NCBI RefSeq assembly: GCF_009671245.1
Contig: NZ_VTFS01000003.1
Span: 1 to 64,000 of the forward strand
Length of the DNA: 64,000 bases
Direction: 5' to 3'
Origin: Marinicella rhabdoformis
Lineage (GTDB): Bacteria > Pseudomonadota > Gammaproteobacteria > Xanthomonadales > Marinicellaceae
Shown: positions 43,901 through 52,106 of the stretch, in pieces
Layout of the letters: each line of letters opens with the position of its first letter
How positions within the stretch are numbered: position 1 is the first letter of the stretch
Made by a program: the position numbers and the translations under genes
The notes under the pieces: generated by a model
Database searches by the model: none
Seen by the model: only the letters and a program-made list of their open reading frames with translations
Told to the model about the DNA's origin: nothing

Positions 43901-44088
43901 GCCCTGACCAGTTGAGACACTTCATCATGTCGCCATTGAATCCACTCCTCACGCATCATCAGTGTCAATGCTTGGTAAACCAGAGCTTCTGATAAATGCG
44001 TTTGAAGCTGGCCTTTAGGGCCTTTGAAGCTGATTGGGTACTTAATCACTGGTCTGTTTAAATTTTCAAACCGTCCATTATATGACAA
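40927..44088 (-). CDS. SNF2/RapA-type DEAD-like helicase with SWIM zinc finger
   Basis: A 1053-residue ATPase. A SWIM-type zinc finger lies near 85-110 ([16 protein letters not shown], C-x-C-xn-C-x-H). The SNF2 N-terminal domain has [11 protein letters not shown] (Walker A) near 605, LDEAQAIKN (DEAQ) near 705 and [14 protein letters not shown]. The C-terminal helicase domain carries [41 protein letters not shown] near 985-1025. This architecture matches bacterial SNF2 helicases of unknown pathway, often linked to transcription or repair. It is a single-gene unit, 33 bases downstream of the reductase gene. Confidence 0.92.
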   Translation of the reverse strand: [1053 protein letters not shown]

Positions 44089-44121
44089 GTCACCCTGATC
44101 GATCAGGATTTTACTGAAAGA

Positions 44122-45168
44122 TTAATCTAACTTGCTGGTGCCTGGTAATTTATTGACCAAATCAGCCCCCATCAACATCGCAGGTGTCTGGTAACCTGAG
44201 CGATTGACGCCAGTTAACATCGCAGCAGCAATATGGACTGAACCTTGAGCAGTCAACTCGTAGCCATTACTGGTCAAAATCCGCAGTGTTTTGACATCAC
44301 CGGCTTCATTTTTAACCTCACCCCAAACATGCGTTGTCAAAGCTTGTCTGGTTGATTCCGATGGCCCTTTGACTTTTTTCTCAATCTTGTTTTTGATGAT
44401 GTTTTGAATCCAACGCCACCCTAAGATGGGCCTTAAAAAGTTCATGCGCTTCATTTTTTTGACCAAACCAAGAGATGCAGGAATATACACTTCGATGTTT
44501 GGAATTTTGGTGTTGTGATAGGCCGTTGACACATCACCCCATGGAATGGTCATGGCCAGTTTCTCTCCGCCTCCGAAGTCTATTTTTCTGGTTTTAAATG
44601 CCAGTGGCACATGCTTAATCACACCATTTTCTCTCACTTTTCCGCCGTAAGGGAGCGCTTCTACTGATGTTTTGGCCGTGCCCGGACTGAATCCAGAGCG
44701 AGAATCAAAACCTAAAGTCAATTGCGTGGCATCTGGCATCATTTGTTTTAATTGAGAGGCCACACAATCAGTAGGAATCACATCAAAACCCACACCAGGG
44801 CACAATACCACACCTGCATTTTGGGCCGTCTTATCTAAAGAAGCCGCCAGTTCAAACACATCAATTTCACCTGTAATGTCTAAATAGTGGCTTTTCTGGT
44901 ACAAGCAAGCTTCCATCATTATGGCAGCCGTTTGAGAAAATGGTCCCGCACAATTAAGCACCAAGAACATGTCTGCCAATAAACCATGGTCTTTTGCCAA
45001 TTCATCTATAGAAAAAACTTGAAAGGGCAAATTGTATTGTGCTGCCAGTGTTTTGACCTTTTCTTCACTGCGCCCTGCCAATACGGGGTTCAAGCCTTGA
45101 GCAACCGCTTGCTCAACAATTAATTGACCAGAATAGCCTGTTGCACCATAAATCATCCACTTATTCAT
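44122..45168 (-). CDS. Saccharopine dehydrogenase-like (trans-acting enoyl reductase type) protein
   Basis: A 348-residue NAD(P)-binding protein. I start it at 45168 (MNKWMIYGATGYSG), where ATG overlaps the upstream SDR stop (TAATG); the frame is open further upstream. YGATGYSGQLIVEQA at about 6-20 is the dinucleotide-binding loop. GVVLCPGVGFDVIPTDC near 115-131 is a family-typical segment of the saccharopine-dehydrogenase-like/enoyl reductase group, which includes lipid-modifying enzymes. Substrate unknown. It is coupled to the SDR gene. Confidence 0.82.
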   Translation of the reverse strand: MNKWMIYGATGYSGQLIVEQAVAQGLNPVLAGRSEEKVKTLAAQYNLPFQVFSIDELAKDHGLLADMFLVLNCAGPFSQTAAIMMEACLYQKSHYLDITGEIDVFELAASLDKTAQNAGVVLCPGVGFDVIPTDCVASQLKQMMPDATQLTLGFDSRSGFSPGTAKTSVEALPYGGKVRENGVIKHVPLAFKTRKIDFGGGEKLAMTIPWGDVSTAYHNTKIPNIEVYIPASLGLVKKMKRMNFLRPILGWRWIQNIIKNKIEKKVKGPSESTRQALTTHVWGEVKNEAGDVKTLRILTSNGYELTAQGSVHIAAAMLTGVNRSGYQTPAMLMGADLVNKLPGTSKLD

Positions 45169-45971
45169 TATTTCAACTTCCCATAAAAAGACATTTTTTG
45201 TCTGTAAAAATAGTTTGGAAACCATCTAGCAATTCGGTGTTGCCAACGACTTTGCTTATCTGCCAAAATCAAAAATTCTTTTTTATCAACAGCATTCAAT
45301 ATCATTTTAGCCACATCATCTGCGGTGTATTTTGATGCTTTCATCCAAGAACCAATTTTTGATTTAACTGCTTCATCAACGCCTTCCATAGATGATACCA
45401 AATTGGTTTGAAAAAAAGCAGGACAAGCGCAACTGACATGAATATTTTTAGCTAACAGCTCGCACCGCAAGGTTTCACTCAATGCCAGCACGGCCGCTTT
45501 AACGACATTGTATGAAGACATTCCTGGCATCAAAGCCAATGCAGCAAACGAAGCCACATTCACTATACTGGCTTGACTGCTTTCAGACAACAAAGGAATC
45601 AGGGTTCGACTGATGCGCACCACACTGAGCAAATTGGTATCAATCAGCCGCTCCCACTCATGCTCTGTGGAACCAATCAGATCTCCTTGGCTGGCAACAC
45701 CAGCATTGTTAATCAACACATCAAGTCGACCATAGGCATCCATCAAATGCTTTTTCATTGCTTCAATTTGTGTCAAGTTTGTGACATCACAAGGTATAAA
45801 AATGGCTTCACCACCTGATGCCTTCAAATCATCAACAACTTGTTGTCCTTGTTCTTTTTGCAGGTCAACCACCACCACATTATGGGTTTTTATCGCTTGC
45901 TTAGCCAATGCCAAGCCCAAACCACTGGCGGCACCTGTAATTAACATCACTGGCCTATTTTTTTGAGTCAT
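45168..45971 (-). CDS. SDR family NAD(P)-dependent oxidoreductase
   Basis: A 267-residue short-chain dehydrogenase: TGAASGLG at about 13-20, DLQKEQGQQV after strand 2 (Asp favours NAD), NNAG in LINNAGVASQG, Ser in VNVASFA and YNVVKAA (Tyr-x3-Lys). The C-terminal WQHRIARWFPNYFYRQ is basic and aromatic. It overlaps the next gene by one base and is divergent from the acyl-CoA dehydrogenase gene, with a shared 66-base control region. Confidence 0.88.
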   Translation of the reverse strand: MTQKNRPVMLITGAASGLGLALAKQAIKTHNVVVVDLQKEQGQQVVDDLKASGGEAIFIPCDVTNLTQIEAMKKHLMDAYGRLDVLINNAGVASQGDLIGSTEHEWERLIDTNLLSVVRISRTLIPLLSESSQASIVNVASFAALALMPGMSSYNVVKAAVLALSETLRCELLAKNIHVSCACPAFFQTNLVSSMEGVDEAVKSKIGSWMKASKYTADDVAKMILNAVDKKEFLILADKQSRWQHRIARWFPNYFYRQKMSFYGKLK

Positions 45972-46016
45972 ATGTTTATGGTAAAATTTTTGGTTTTGCT
46001 ATTCTAACAAACAAAA

Positions 46017-46030
46017 CGAACATTCATTCG
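46017..46030. promoter_or_regulatory. Candidate TetR-type operator in the divergent promoter
   Basis: CGAA-CATTCA-TTCG is an inverted repeat in the short gap between the divergent SDR and acyl-CoA dehydrogenase genes. Acyl-CoA-responsive TetR regulators often bind such sites, and a TetR gene is two genes away. A TATAAT at about 46041-46046 overlaps the first possible ATG of the dehydrogenase. Confidence 0.4.
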
Positions 46031-46037
46031 AATAATT

Positions 46038-47255
46038 ATGTATAATGCCACCCATGATGCCAAGACCGGTCAAAATATGACAGCAATCAGCCCAGCTTTA
46101 GCAGCTGAATTCGAAAAGATTAAAACATTCATGGCCACTGAAGTGTTGCCATTGGAACCACTGCTTTTAACCCAACAGTGGGAAAAGTTAAATCTGGCTT
46201 TGAATGAATTGCGTAAAAAGGTCAAACATCATAACTGGTGGTCAACCCACTTTCCCACAAGCATGGATTCATATTCTGTGCATTTGACAGGTTTGCTGGC
46301 TGAAGTCATTGGTCAATCCCCCCTCGGCCATTATGTCTTCGGCTGGCAGGCTCCAGATATCGGCAACATAGAACTGTTACACGACCACGCACCAGAACAC
46401 ATTAAAAAACAATGGCTTGATCCTTTAAAGTCAGGTGATATTCGCAGCTGTTTTGCCATGACCGAGCCTAACAATGCAGGCTCAAATCCAACCCTATTAA
46501 GCACAAGTGCTAAAAGCGAAGGAGATGACTGGGTCATTGACGGTGACAAATGGTTCACCACTTCAGCAGATGGGGCGGCTTTCACCATTGTCATGGCTGT
46601 AACCGAACCCGATGCACCCAAGCATCAAAGGGCCAGCATGATACTGGTTCCCATGGATACAGACGGACTCATTTTTAAACGCAATATTCCAGTAATGGGA
46701 CACGCAGGATCTGGCTATTTTTCACATGCAGAGCTCTGTTTTAAGTCTTGTCGTGTGCCTAAATCAAACACCATTGGACAAGCCGGTCACGGTTTCAAAT
46801 TAGCCCAACAGCGTTTAGGACCTGGTCGGATTCACCATTGCATGCGCTGGATTGGCATAGCACAACGCTGTTTTGACATCATGTGTAAACATGTCAAAAA
46901 CAGACAAATCACAGCCACACAAACATTGGCCGACCAAGCCATGATACAGAGCAAAGTAGCCACCAGTTTTGCTGCGATTCAGGCCGCCAGAACCATGGTT
47001 TTGAATACAGCCCAAACAGTTGATGCTGCTGGCTTTGATGCCGCCCGATTTGAAATTTCAATGATTAAATTCCATTGTGCGCAGATGTTACAAACCGTGA
47101 TGGATAATTGCCTTCAGTCCTTAGGTGCTTTGGGCATGACTGATGACAGCATCGTCGCTTTTTTCTTTCGTGAAGAGCGTGCCGCGAGAATTTATGACGG
47201 TCCAGATGAGGTTCACATGCTATCATTAGGTAAACAAATTTTGAAAACCTATTGA
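46038..47255 (+). CDS. Acyl-CoA dehydrogenase (ACAD10/11-like)
   Basis: A 405-residue flavoprotein. The FAD/substrate-binding segments FAMTEPNNAGSNPT and DWVIDGDKWFTTSADGA lie near 135-180. A C-terminal ERAARIYDGPDEVHMLSLG is typical of acyl-CoA dehydrogenases. The segment GPGRIHHCMRWIGIAQRCFD is characteristic of the ACAD10/11-like branch. The start at 46038 overlaps a TATAAT box; the in-frame ATG at 46077 (MTAISPALAAEF) may be the true one. An APH-type kinase two genes downstream suggests that the pair acts on hydroxyacyl-CoA (phosphorylation and elimination). Confidence 0.88.
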   Translation: MYNATHDAKTGQNMTAISPALAAEFEKIKTFMATEVLPLEPLLLTQQWEKLNLALNELRKKVKHHNWWSTHFPTSMDSYSVHLTGLLAEVIGQSPLGHYVFGWQAPDIGNIELLHDHAPEHIKKQWLDPLKSGDIRSCFAMTEPNNAGSNPTLLSTSAKSEGDDWVIDGDKWFTTSADGAAFTIVMAVTEPDAPKHQRASMILVPMDTDGLIFKRNIPVMGHAGSGYFSHAELCFKSCRVPKSNTIGQAGHGFKLAQQRLGPGRIHHCMRWIGIAQRCFDIMCKHVKNRQITATQTLADQAMIQSKVATSFAAIQAARTMVLNTAQTVDAAGFDAARFEISMIKFHCAQMLQTVMDNCLQSLGALGMTDDSIVAFFFREERAARIYDGPDEVHMLSLGKQILKTY

Positions 47256-47992
47256 TGCGAACCAGTTACCAACAATTTTTAATTTTATTTGAACAATTAA
47301 TTGGTGATGAGTGGATGTTTCTATATAAAAAACATCACCATAAATTAAACCTAAAAAACCAAAACATCGCGACTAAAAAAATTCAAACCATCATTGAAGC
47401 CACCACCTATCTGGCACACAAACAAGGCTTTCAATCGATGTCGATGCGAGACCTGAGTGAACATTGTCAAATGAGCATCGGTGGTTTGTATAAATATTTT
47501 CAAAATAAAAATCAATTGGCTGCCATGGTGCATACCGGCTTGATTGAGATGGGCTCAGTTTGCTTAAAACAGTTTGCAGACCATGACAAGGACCCCATAC
47601 CGGAACTGTATGCCATGTTGACGCGTCATTTGTACCTCAGTGAAAGGCTAAAAACTTGGTTTCATTTTGTGTTCATGGAAGGAAAGCACTTAGACCGGGC
47701 TTTGATGAAACTTTTTATCCGTTCAGAAATTCAGATGGAACAAGCCATCGAAAAGAAAATCATTGCAGCACAGAAACTGGGGCATTGTGAATGTAAAAAC
47801 CCAGAATTCACCGCATCTATGATCAAAGCCATGCTCCAAGATTGGTATACCAAAACTTGGAAATACCAAAAAAGAAACATCACCATAGATGATTACGCCG
47901 AAAACATGTGGCAAGACATCTGTGCCATGATCAAAATAAACAATGAACAAAGCGACAGTAAAAAACTATATCAGTACGCAACTCGGCACTGA
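47255..47992 (+). CDS. TetR family transcriptional regulator
   Basis: A 245-residue regulator. The DNA-binding helices are clear at about 42-90: IQTIIEATTYLAHKQGFQSMSMRDLSEHCQMSIGGLYKYFQNKNQL. An N-terminal extension of about 40 residues precedes them, so an internal start is possible. The start ATG overlaps the dehydrogenase stop (TGATG). It overlaps the kinase gene by 50 bases. It probably controls this cluster in response to an acyl-CoA ligand, by analogy. Confidence 0.85.
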   Translation: MRTSYQQFLILFEQLIGDEWMFLYKKHHHKLNLKNQNIATKKIQTIIEATTYLAHKQGFQSMSMRDLSEHCQMSIGGLYKYFQNKNQLAAMVHTGLIEMGSVCLKQFADHDKDPIPELYAMLTRHLYLSERLKTWFHFVFMEGKHLDRALMKLFIRSEIQMEQAIEKKIIAAQKLGHCECKNPEFTASMIKAMLQDWYTKTWKYQKRNITIDDYAENMWQDICAMIKINNEQSDSKKLYQYATRH

Positions 47993-48941
47993 AGCACCGA
48001 TTACCATAACGCCATTAAAAGGAGGTGCCAGCAACCTGACGTTCAGGGTAACTGCCGGTGAACAACACCTCATATTAAGAACTTCTCCACCGGGCACCAA
48101 AGCCAAAGGTGCACACAACATGGAACGAGAGTTTCAATGGTTAAAAGCATTAAAACCCAGCTATGATTTGTGCCCAGAGCCCTTATTTCTGTGCCAAGAC
48201 TCGTCTGTTTTTGAACGAGATTTTTATGCCATGCAGCCGATTGAAGGCCTGATCATCAGGCAAAATTTACCCGAAGCATTCAATCCAACGCAAGCCCCAG
48301 ACTTATGCCGTTCATTAATAACTAATCATTTTCAATTACATCAATGTGATGGTCAAGGTTTGCATCATTTTGATAAAGGCCGTGGCTACATCAAGCGACA
48401 AATTGACGGTTGGATCACCAGGTATTTGAAAGTCAGGCCAGCACATGACAAGGCCCAAAAAGTGATGGATTGGTTAGAAAAAAACATGCCAGAAGACAAC
48501 CGTGACTATTGCCCAATTCACAATGACTTTAAATTTGATAATGTGGTGTTTGACAGCAGCAAGACAGAAAAACCTCAAATCATTGGTGTTCTTGACTGGG
48601 AATTAGCAACCGTTGGAGATCCTTTGATGGATCTGGGTTGCTCATTGGCATACTGGATACAATCTGATGACAATGACATGCTCAAGCAATGCGCCATGAT
48701 GCCAACACATTTACCTGAAATGATGAGCCGTGATGAATTGGTGCATTATTATTGCGACCTTGCAGGTATTCAACTTGACGATTACCGCTTTTATTATGTT
48801 TACGGCTTGTTCCGACTGGCTGTGATTGCACAACAAATTTTCTTCCGTTATGAAAATGGCCAAAACCCCAACCCGGCTTTTGCAACACTAGGCGCCATTC
48901 GCGACCTGATGATTCAACAAGCCACACAACAATTAAAATAA
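47943..48941 (+). CDS. Phosphotransferase (APH) family protein, ACAD11-kinase-like
   Basis: A 332-residue kinase-fold protein. Key segments: LKGGASNLTFRV (nucleotide loop), LRTSPPGTKAKGAHNMEREF, catalytic CPIHNDFKFDNVVF (HxD...N) near 185-198, and GVLDWELATVGDPLMDLG (the DxE/DWE metal motif) near 215-232. The wording matches the kinase half of human ACAD11 and bacterial LvaA. It overlaps the TetR gene by 50 bases. The substrate is likely a hydroxyacyl-CoA by family knowledge, not shown by sequence. Confidence 0.85.
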   Translation: MNKATVKNYISTQLGTEAPITITPLKGGASNLTFRVTAGEQHLILRTSPPGTKAKGAHNMEREFQWLKALKPSYDLCPEPLFLCQDSSVFERDFYAMQPIEGLIIRQNLPEAFNPTQAPDLCRSLITNHFQLHQCDGQGLHHFDKGRGYIKRQIDGWITRYLKVRPAHDKAQKVMDWLEKNMPEDNRDYCPIHNDFKFDNVVFDSSKTEKPQIIGVLDWELATVGDPLMDLGCSLAYWIQSDDNDMLKQCAMMPTHLPEMMSRDELVHYYCDLAGIQLDDYRFYYVYGLFRLAVIAQQIFFRYENGQNPNPAFATLGAIRDLMIQQATQQLK

Positions 48942-48944
48942 AAC

Positions 48945-49700
48945 ATGAACAATACATTTGAAAATAAAATAGTCCTGATCACAGGTGCATCGCGTGGTAT
49001 CGGACAAGCTGTGGCAGAACAGTTTGCTGAACAAGGTGCCACCGTAATCGTCAGCTCACGCTCTCAAGAAAGCTGTCAAAATGTGGTCGATGCCATCACA
49101 TCAAAAGGCGGCCAAGCGCATGCCATTGCCTGCCACAACGGCGACCCTGAATCCCGCATTGCCTTGATTGAAGAAATAAAAAAACAATTCACACGACTGG
49201 ATATTTTGGTCAACAATGCCGCTGCCAACCCTTATTTTGGTAATGTGTTAGATACGGGATATGAAGCGATGAAAAAAGCGGTAGAAGTGAATGTAGAAGG
49301 CTATTTTCATTTGAGCCAATTGGCTGGTCAAATGATGCGTGACCAGAAATCAGGCGTCATCATCAATACCGCCTCGGTGAACGGCGTTGTTCCTGGATGG
49401 AATCAAGCCATTTACTCAAACAGCAAAGCCGCCATTATTTCCATGACCCAAAGCTTTGCCAAAGAGTGTGCCCAATTTGGCATCAGAGTGAATGCCGTAT
49501 TACCAGGCTTAACCGACACCAAGTTTGCTTCGGCTTTAACCCAAAGCCCAGCCATGCTAAAAATGATATTGCCTCAAATTCCAATGGCAAGAATGGCCCA
49601 ACCAGAAGAAATCGCACCTGCATTTCTATTTTTAGCTTCACCTGCAGCCAGCTACATCACAGGTGTGAACTTACCCGTAGATGGTGGCTTTTTGGCTTAA
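48945..49700 (+). CDS. SDR family oxidoreductase
   Basis: A 251-residue short-chain dehydrogenase with TGASRGIGQAV at about 13-23, SSRSQES (NADP-type Ser/Arg) after strand 2, NNAAANPY, Ser in NTASVNG, and YSNSKAA. The C-terminus ITGVNLPVDGGFLA is typical of FabG-like members. It begins three bases after the kinase stop and belongs to the same operon. Confidence 0.9.
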   Translation: MNNTFENKIVLITGASRGIGQAVAEQFAEQGATVIVSSRSQESCQNVVDAITSKGGQAHAIACHNGDPESRIALIEEIKKQFTRLDILVNNAAANPYFGNVLDTGYEAMKKAVEVNVEGYFHLSQLAGQMMRDQKSGVIINTASVNGVVPGWNQAIYSNSKAAIISMTQSFAKECAQFGIRVNAVLPGLTDTKFASALTQSPAMLKMILPQIPMARMAQPEEIAPAFLFLASPAASYITGVNLPVDGGFLA

Positions 49701-49773
49701 GATTCACAACAACACGGCAGAAACCATCCAAAGAAGGTATGATAAGTAAAACCAAATGATAACGGAGGCTTAT

Positions 49774-50814
49774 ATGAACAAAGCAATACTGACAATTATC
49801 ACTGTATTTTTGACAGTCAGTTATCAACCTAAGGCGGCCGCACAGAAAGTTAAACGCCTGCCTAGTGAACACAACTCAAACGAAGCCAATTACCAGCAAA
49901 AACAAAACAAACGAAACCGGCAAAGCAACAACAATGACAGAATCACTTGCAAGTCAAAGAATGGCAGAAGAGCACACTGCCAGATTAACACCCAAGGTGG
50001 AATCAGGTTAGTTAAAGAGTTGAGTCGGGGTAAATGCCGAGGCAATTGGGGTTATGACTATTATGGGGTTTGGGTTACCAACAGTTGCCGAGCTAAGTTC
50101 ACGACCGACCGGTATCAAGACCACTGGGGAAATAATTACAACAAAGACCATATAGTCCGCTGTGAATCTTACCGTTTAGGTAAACAAATTTGCACCATCG
50201 GTCACAACTTGAAAAACGTTAAAGTTCAATTAATCCATCAATTAAGTGCCAGAGATTGCAGCGGCAACTGGGGACACAATAACAAAGAAATTTGGGTTAT
50301 TAATGGTTGTAAAGCCGACTTCAAAATTCAAAGAAACAACAAACCAAATGCCAACCACAGGCCTGGACAAGTAACAAACGAACTGGTTTGCCTGTCTAAA
50401 AAATACCGCAGACATTATTGTGATATGCCAAGATTAAAAGACGTCAAATTGGTTGAAGTCATGAGTAAAGCTGAAAAAACTTGTTTCAACAACTGGGGAT
50501 TCGATGCCAAAGGCATATGGGTCGATAATAATTGTAAAGCCCGTTTTCATTACACACAGAAAGGCAACCGCTCTGGTAACTGGCAAGACAGACAAACAAA
50601 CAACGTACGTCAACATCCAGACACCCCTCGCCTTCTCAAGTGTAAATCTCGCTCAAACACAAAAAAAACCTGTGCCCGCAACATCAGAAAAGCAGAGTTA
50701 AATCGCAGCATAAGCAAAGGTAAGTTCCCATGCAAAGGAAATTGGGGCATTGACCGCTCAGGTGACTTGTTCGTAAAAAACAACTGCTATGCTGAATTTA
50801 AGGTTTGGGATTAA
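49774..50814 (+). CDS. DUF3011 protein with four repeats, copy 1
   Basis: A 346-residue exported protein. The start at 49774 is decided by GGAGG at 49764-49768; the open frame begins at 49756. After a signal peptide (about 1-23) and a Gln/Asn/Lys-rich linker, four DUF3011-type modules follow. Each runs C-x-S...C...L...(L/I)S...C.GNWG.....(I/V)WV...C.A.F, with four conserved Cys that could form disulphides. Modules start near residues 48, 108, 194 and 273. The next gene is a paralogue, so local duplication is clear. Function unknown. Confidence 0.85.
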   Translation: MNKAILTIITVFLTVSYQPKAAAQKVKRLPSEHNSNEANYQQKQNKRNRQSNNNDRITCKSKNGRRAHCQINTQGGIRLVKELSRGKCRGNWGYDYYGVWVTNSCRAKFTTDRYQDHWGNNYNKDHIVRCESYRLGKQICTIGHNLKNVKVQLIHQLSARDCSGNWGHNNKEIWVINGCKADFKIQRNNKPNANHRPGQVTNELVCLSKKYRRHYCDMPRLKDVKLVEVMSKAEKTCFNNWGFDAKGIWVDNNCKARFHYTQKGNRSGNWQDRQTNNVRQHPDTPRLLKCKSRSNTKKTCARNIRKAELNRSISKGKFPCKGNWGIDRSGDLFVKNNCYAEFKVWD

Positions 50815-50828
50815 TCCAAACCACTACC

Positions 50829-50851
50829 AAGGCTGTTATACAAACAGCCTT
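50829..50851 (+). terminator. Stem-loop after the first DUF3011 gene
   Basis: AAGGCTGTT-ATACA-AACAGCCTT is a perfect nine-pair stem 15 bases after the stop. The following T run is weak (CGATTGAG), so termination may be partial. Confidence 0.55.
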
Positions 50852-50960
50852 CGATTGAGTATTCAATTACGCTTTTGATTTGGCATATAAATTTACAAAT
50901 TAAGTCTCCATTCAGCTCAGAAGTGTTTAAAATAAAATAGAACACAATTGAGAGGAACAA

Positions 50961-52004
50961 ATGAATAAATTCATCACTTTAATTTTATTGGCACTGTGCT
51001 TTCAAGTCAGTGCACAAACAACCAACAGACAAGCAGCAAAACAACTAGAAAAAATGTCACCCTCAATGAATTCTTCAGAGGATGATTACAATCGTTTCAA
51101 AGGCAACAAATCCAAATCAACCCAATACCGCCGTGGAGACACTTTCAAATGTGAGTCCTACAATGGACAAAGACAACACTGTTACGCAGACACGTCAGGA
51201 GGCATACGACTGAAACGCCAAATCAGCTACAATAATTGCCGTGGCAACTGGGGATATGATTATTATGGTGTATGGGTCACTAATGGGTGTAGAGCAGAAT
51301 TCACTACAGACCGATACCAGAACCATTGGGGTAATGACTACAGAAATGACGATTTCATCAGATGTGAATCCTATAGCATGAGAAGAAACAGTTGTCAGGT
51401 AGGCAACTTAAAAAATGCAAAAATCACTTTGATTCACCAACTAAGTCGCTACAGCTGTCAAGGCAACTGGGGACACAACAACAATGAAATTTGGGTGGCT
51501 CGTGGCTGTAAAGCTGACTTTCGTATCAGTCGTTATGACAATGATTATGGATACGGTGGTAACCAACCCGATTTACAAACCATTCAATGTGAATCACGTG
51601 GCAGTTACATGGAATACTGTGAAGTACCAGAACTAGAACAAGTTGAAATCATTGAAGTTTTAAACCGCCGAGGAAATGCCTGTAGAGGCAATTGGGGTTA
51701 CGACCCACGAGGCATATGGGTTAAAAATGGCTGCAAAGCTCAATTTGGCTTTTTAGCATACCAACAAGAAAACTACGATGATCATTATGATGATGGTAAT
51801 TACCAAAGTAGGTACTTTGATATCAAATGCAAATCCAGAAGCAAACAAGTCAAAATTTGTAATGCCAAAAACTTTGAGCGTGTCGAATTCAAACGTGAGA
51901 TAAGTAAAGGGAAATACCCATGCAAAGGCAACTGGGGCGTCAATCGTTTTGGCGAATTGTTTGTTAAAAACAACTGTTATGCCGAGTTCAGGGTCTGGAA
52001 ATAA
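50961..52004 (+). CDS. DUF3011 protein with four repeats, copy 2
   Basis: A 347-residue paralogue of the preceding gene. It has a signal peptide (MNKFITLILLALCFQVSAQ) and an RBS (GAGAGGAAC) before the ATG. Four DUF3011-type modules follow; the first two are near-identical to copy 1 at key points (GNWGYDYYGVWVT, FTTDRYQ.HWG) and the last ends with VKNNCYAEFRVWK. The spacer between modules is Tyr/Asp-rich (DDHYDDGNYQ). Presumed extracellular or periplasmic, stabilised by disulphides. Confidence 0.85.
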   Translation: MNKFITLILLALCFQVSAQTTNRQAAKQLEKMSPSMNSSEDDYNRFKGNKSKSTQYRRGDTFKCESYNGQRQHCYADTSGGIRLKRQISYNNCRGNWGYDYYGVWVTNGCRAEFTTDRYQNHWGNDYRNDDFIRCESYSMRRNSCQVGNLKNAKITLIHQLSRYSCQGNWGHNNNEIWVARGCKADFRISRYDNDYGYGGNQPDLQTIQCESRGSYMEYCEVPELEQVEIIEVLNRRGNACRGNWGYDPRGIWVKNGCKAQFGFLAYQQENYDDHYDDGNYQSRYFDIKCKSRSKQVKICNAKNFERVEFKREISKGKYPCKGNWGVNRFGELFVKNNCYAEFRVWK

Positions 52005-52022
52005 AAGCTAAATAAGTCGACA

Positions 52023-52055
52023 AACACAAAGCCGCACATGATGCGGCTTTGTGTT
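52023..52055 (+). terminator. Long stem-loop after the second DUF3011 gene
   Basis: A perfect 14-pair stem (AACACAAAGCCGCA / TGCGGCTTTGTGTT) with a CATGA loop. It ends the DUF3011 pair; only a short A/T tail follows. Confidence 0.65.
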
Positions 52056-52106
52056 ATATTGCTCAAAACCTTTTAATCAAACCACCCATACGTACACAAA
52101 ATCAGC

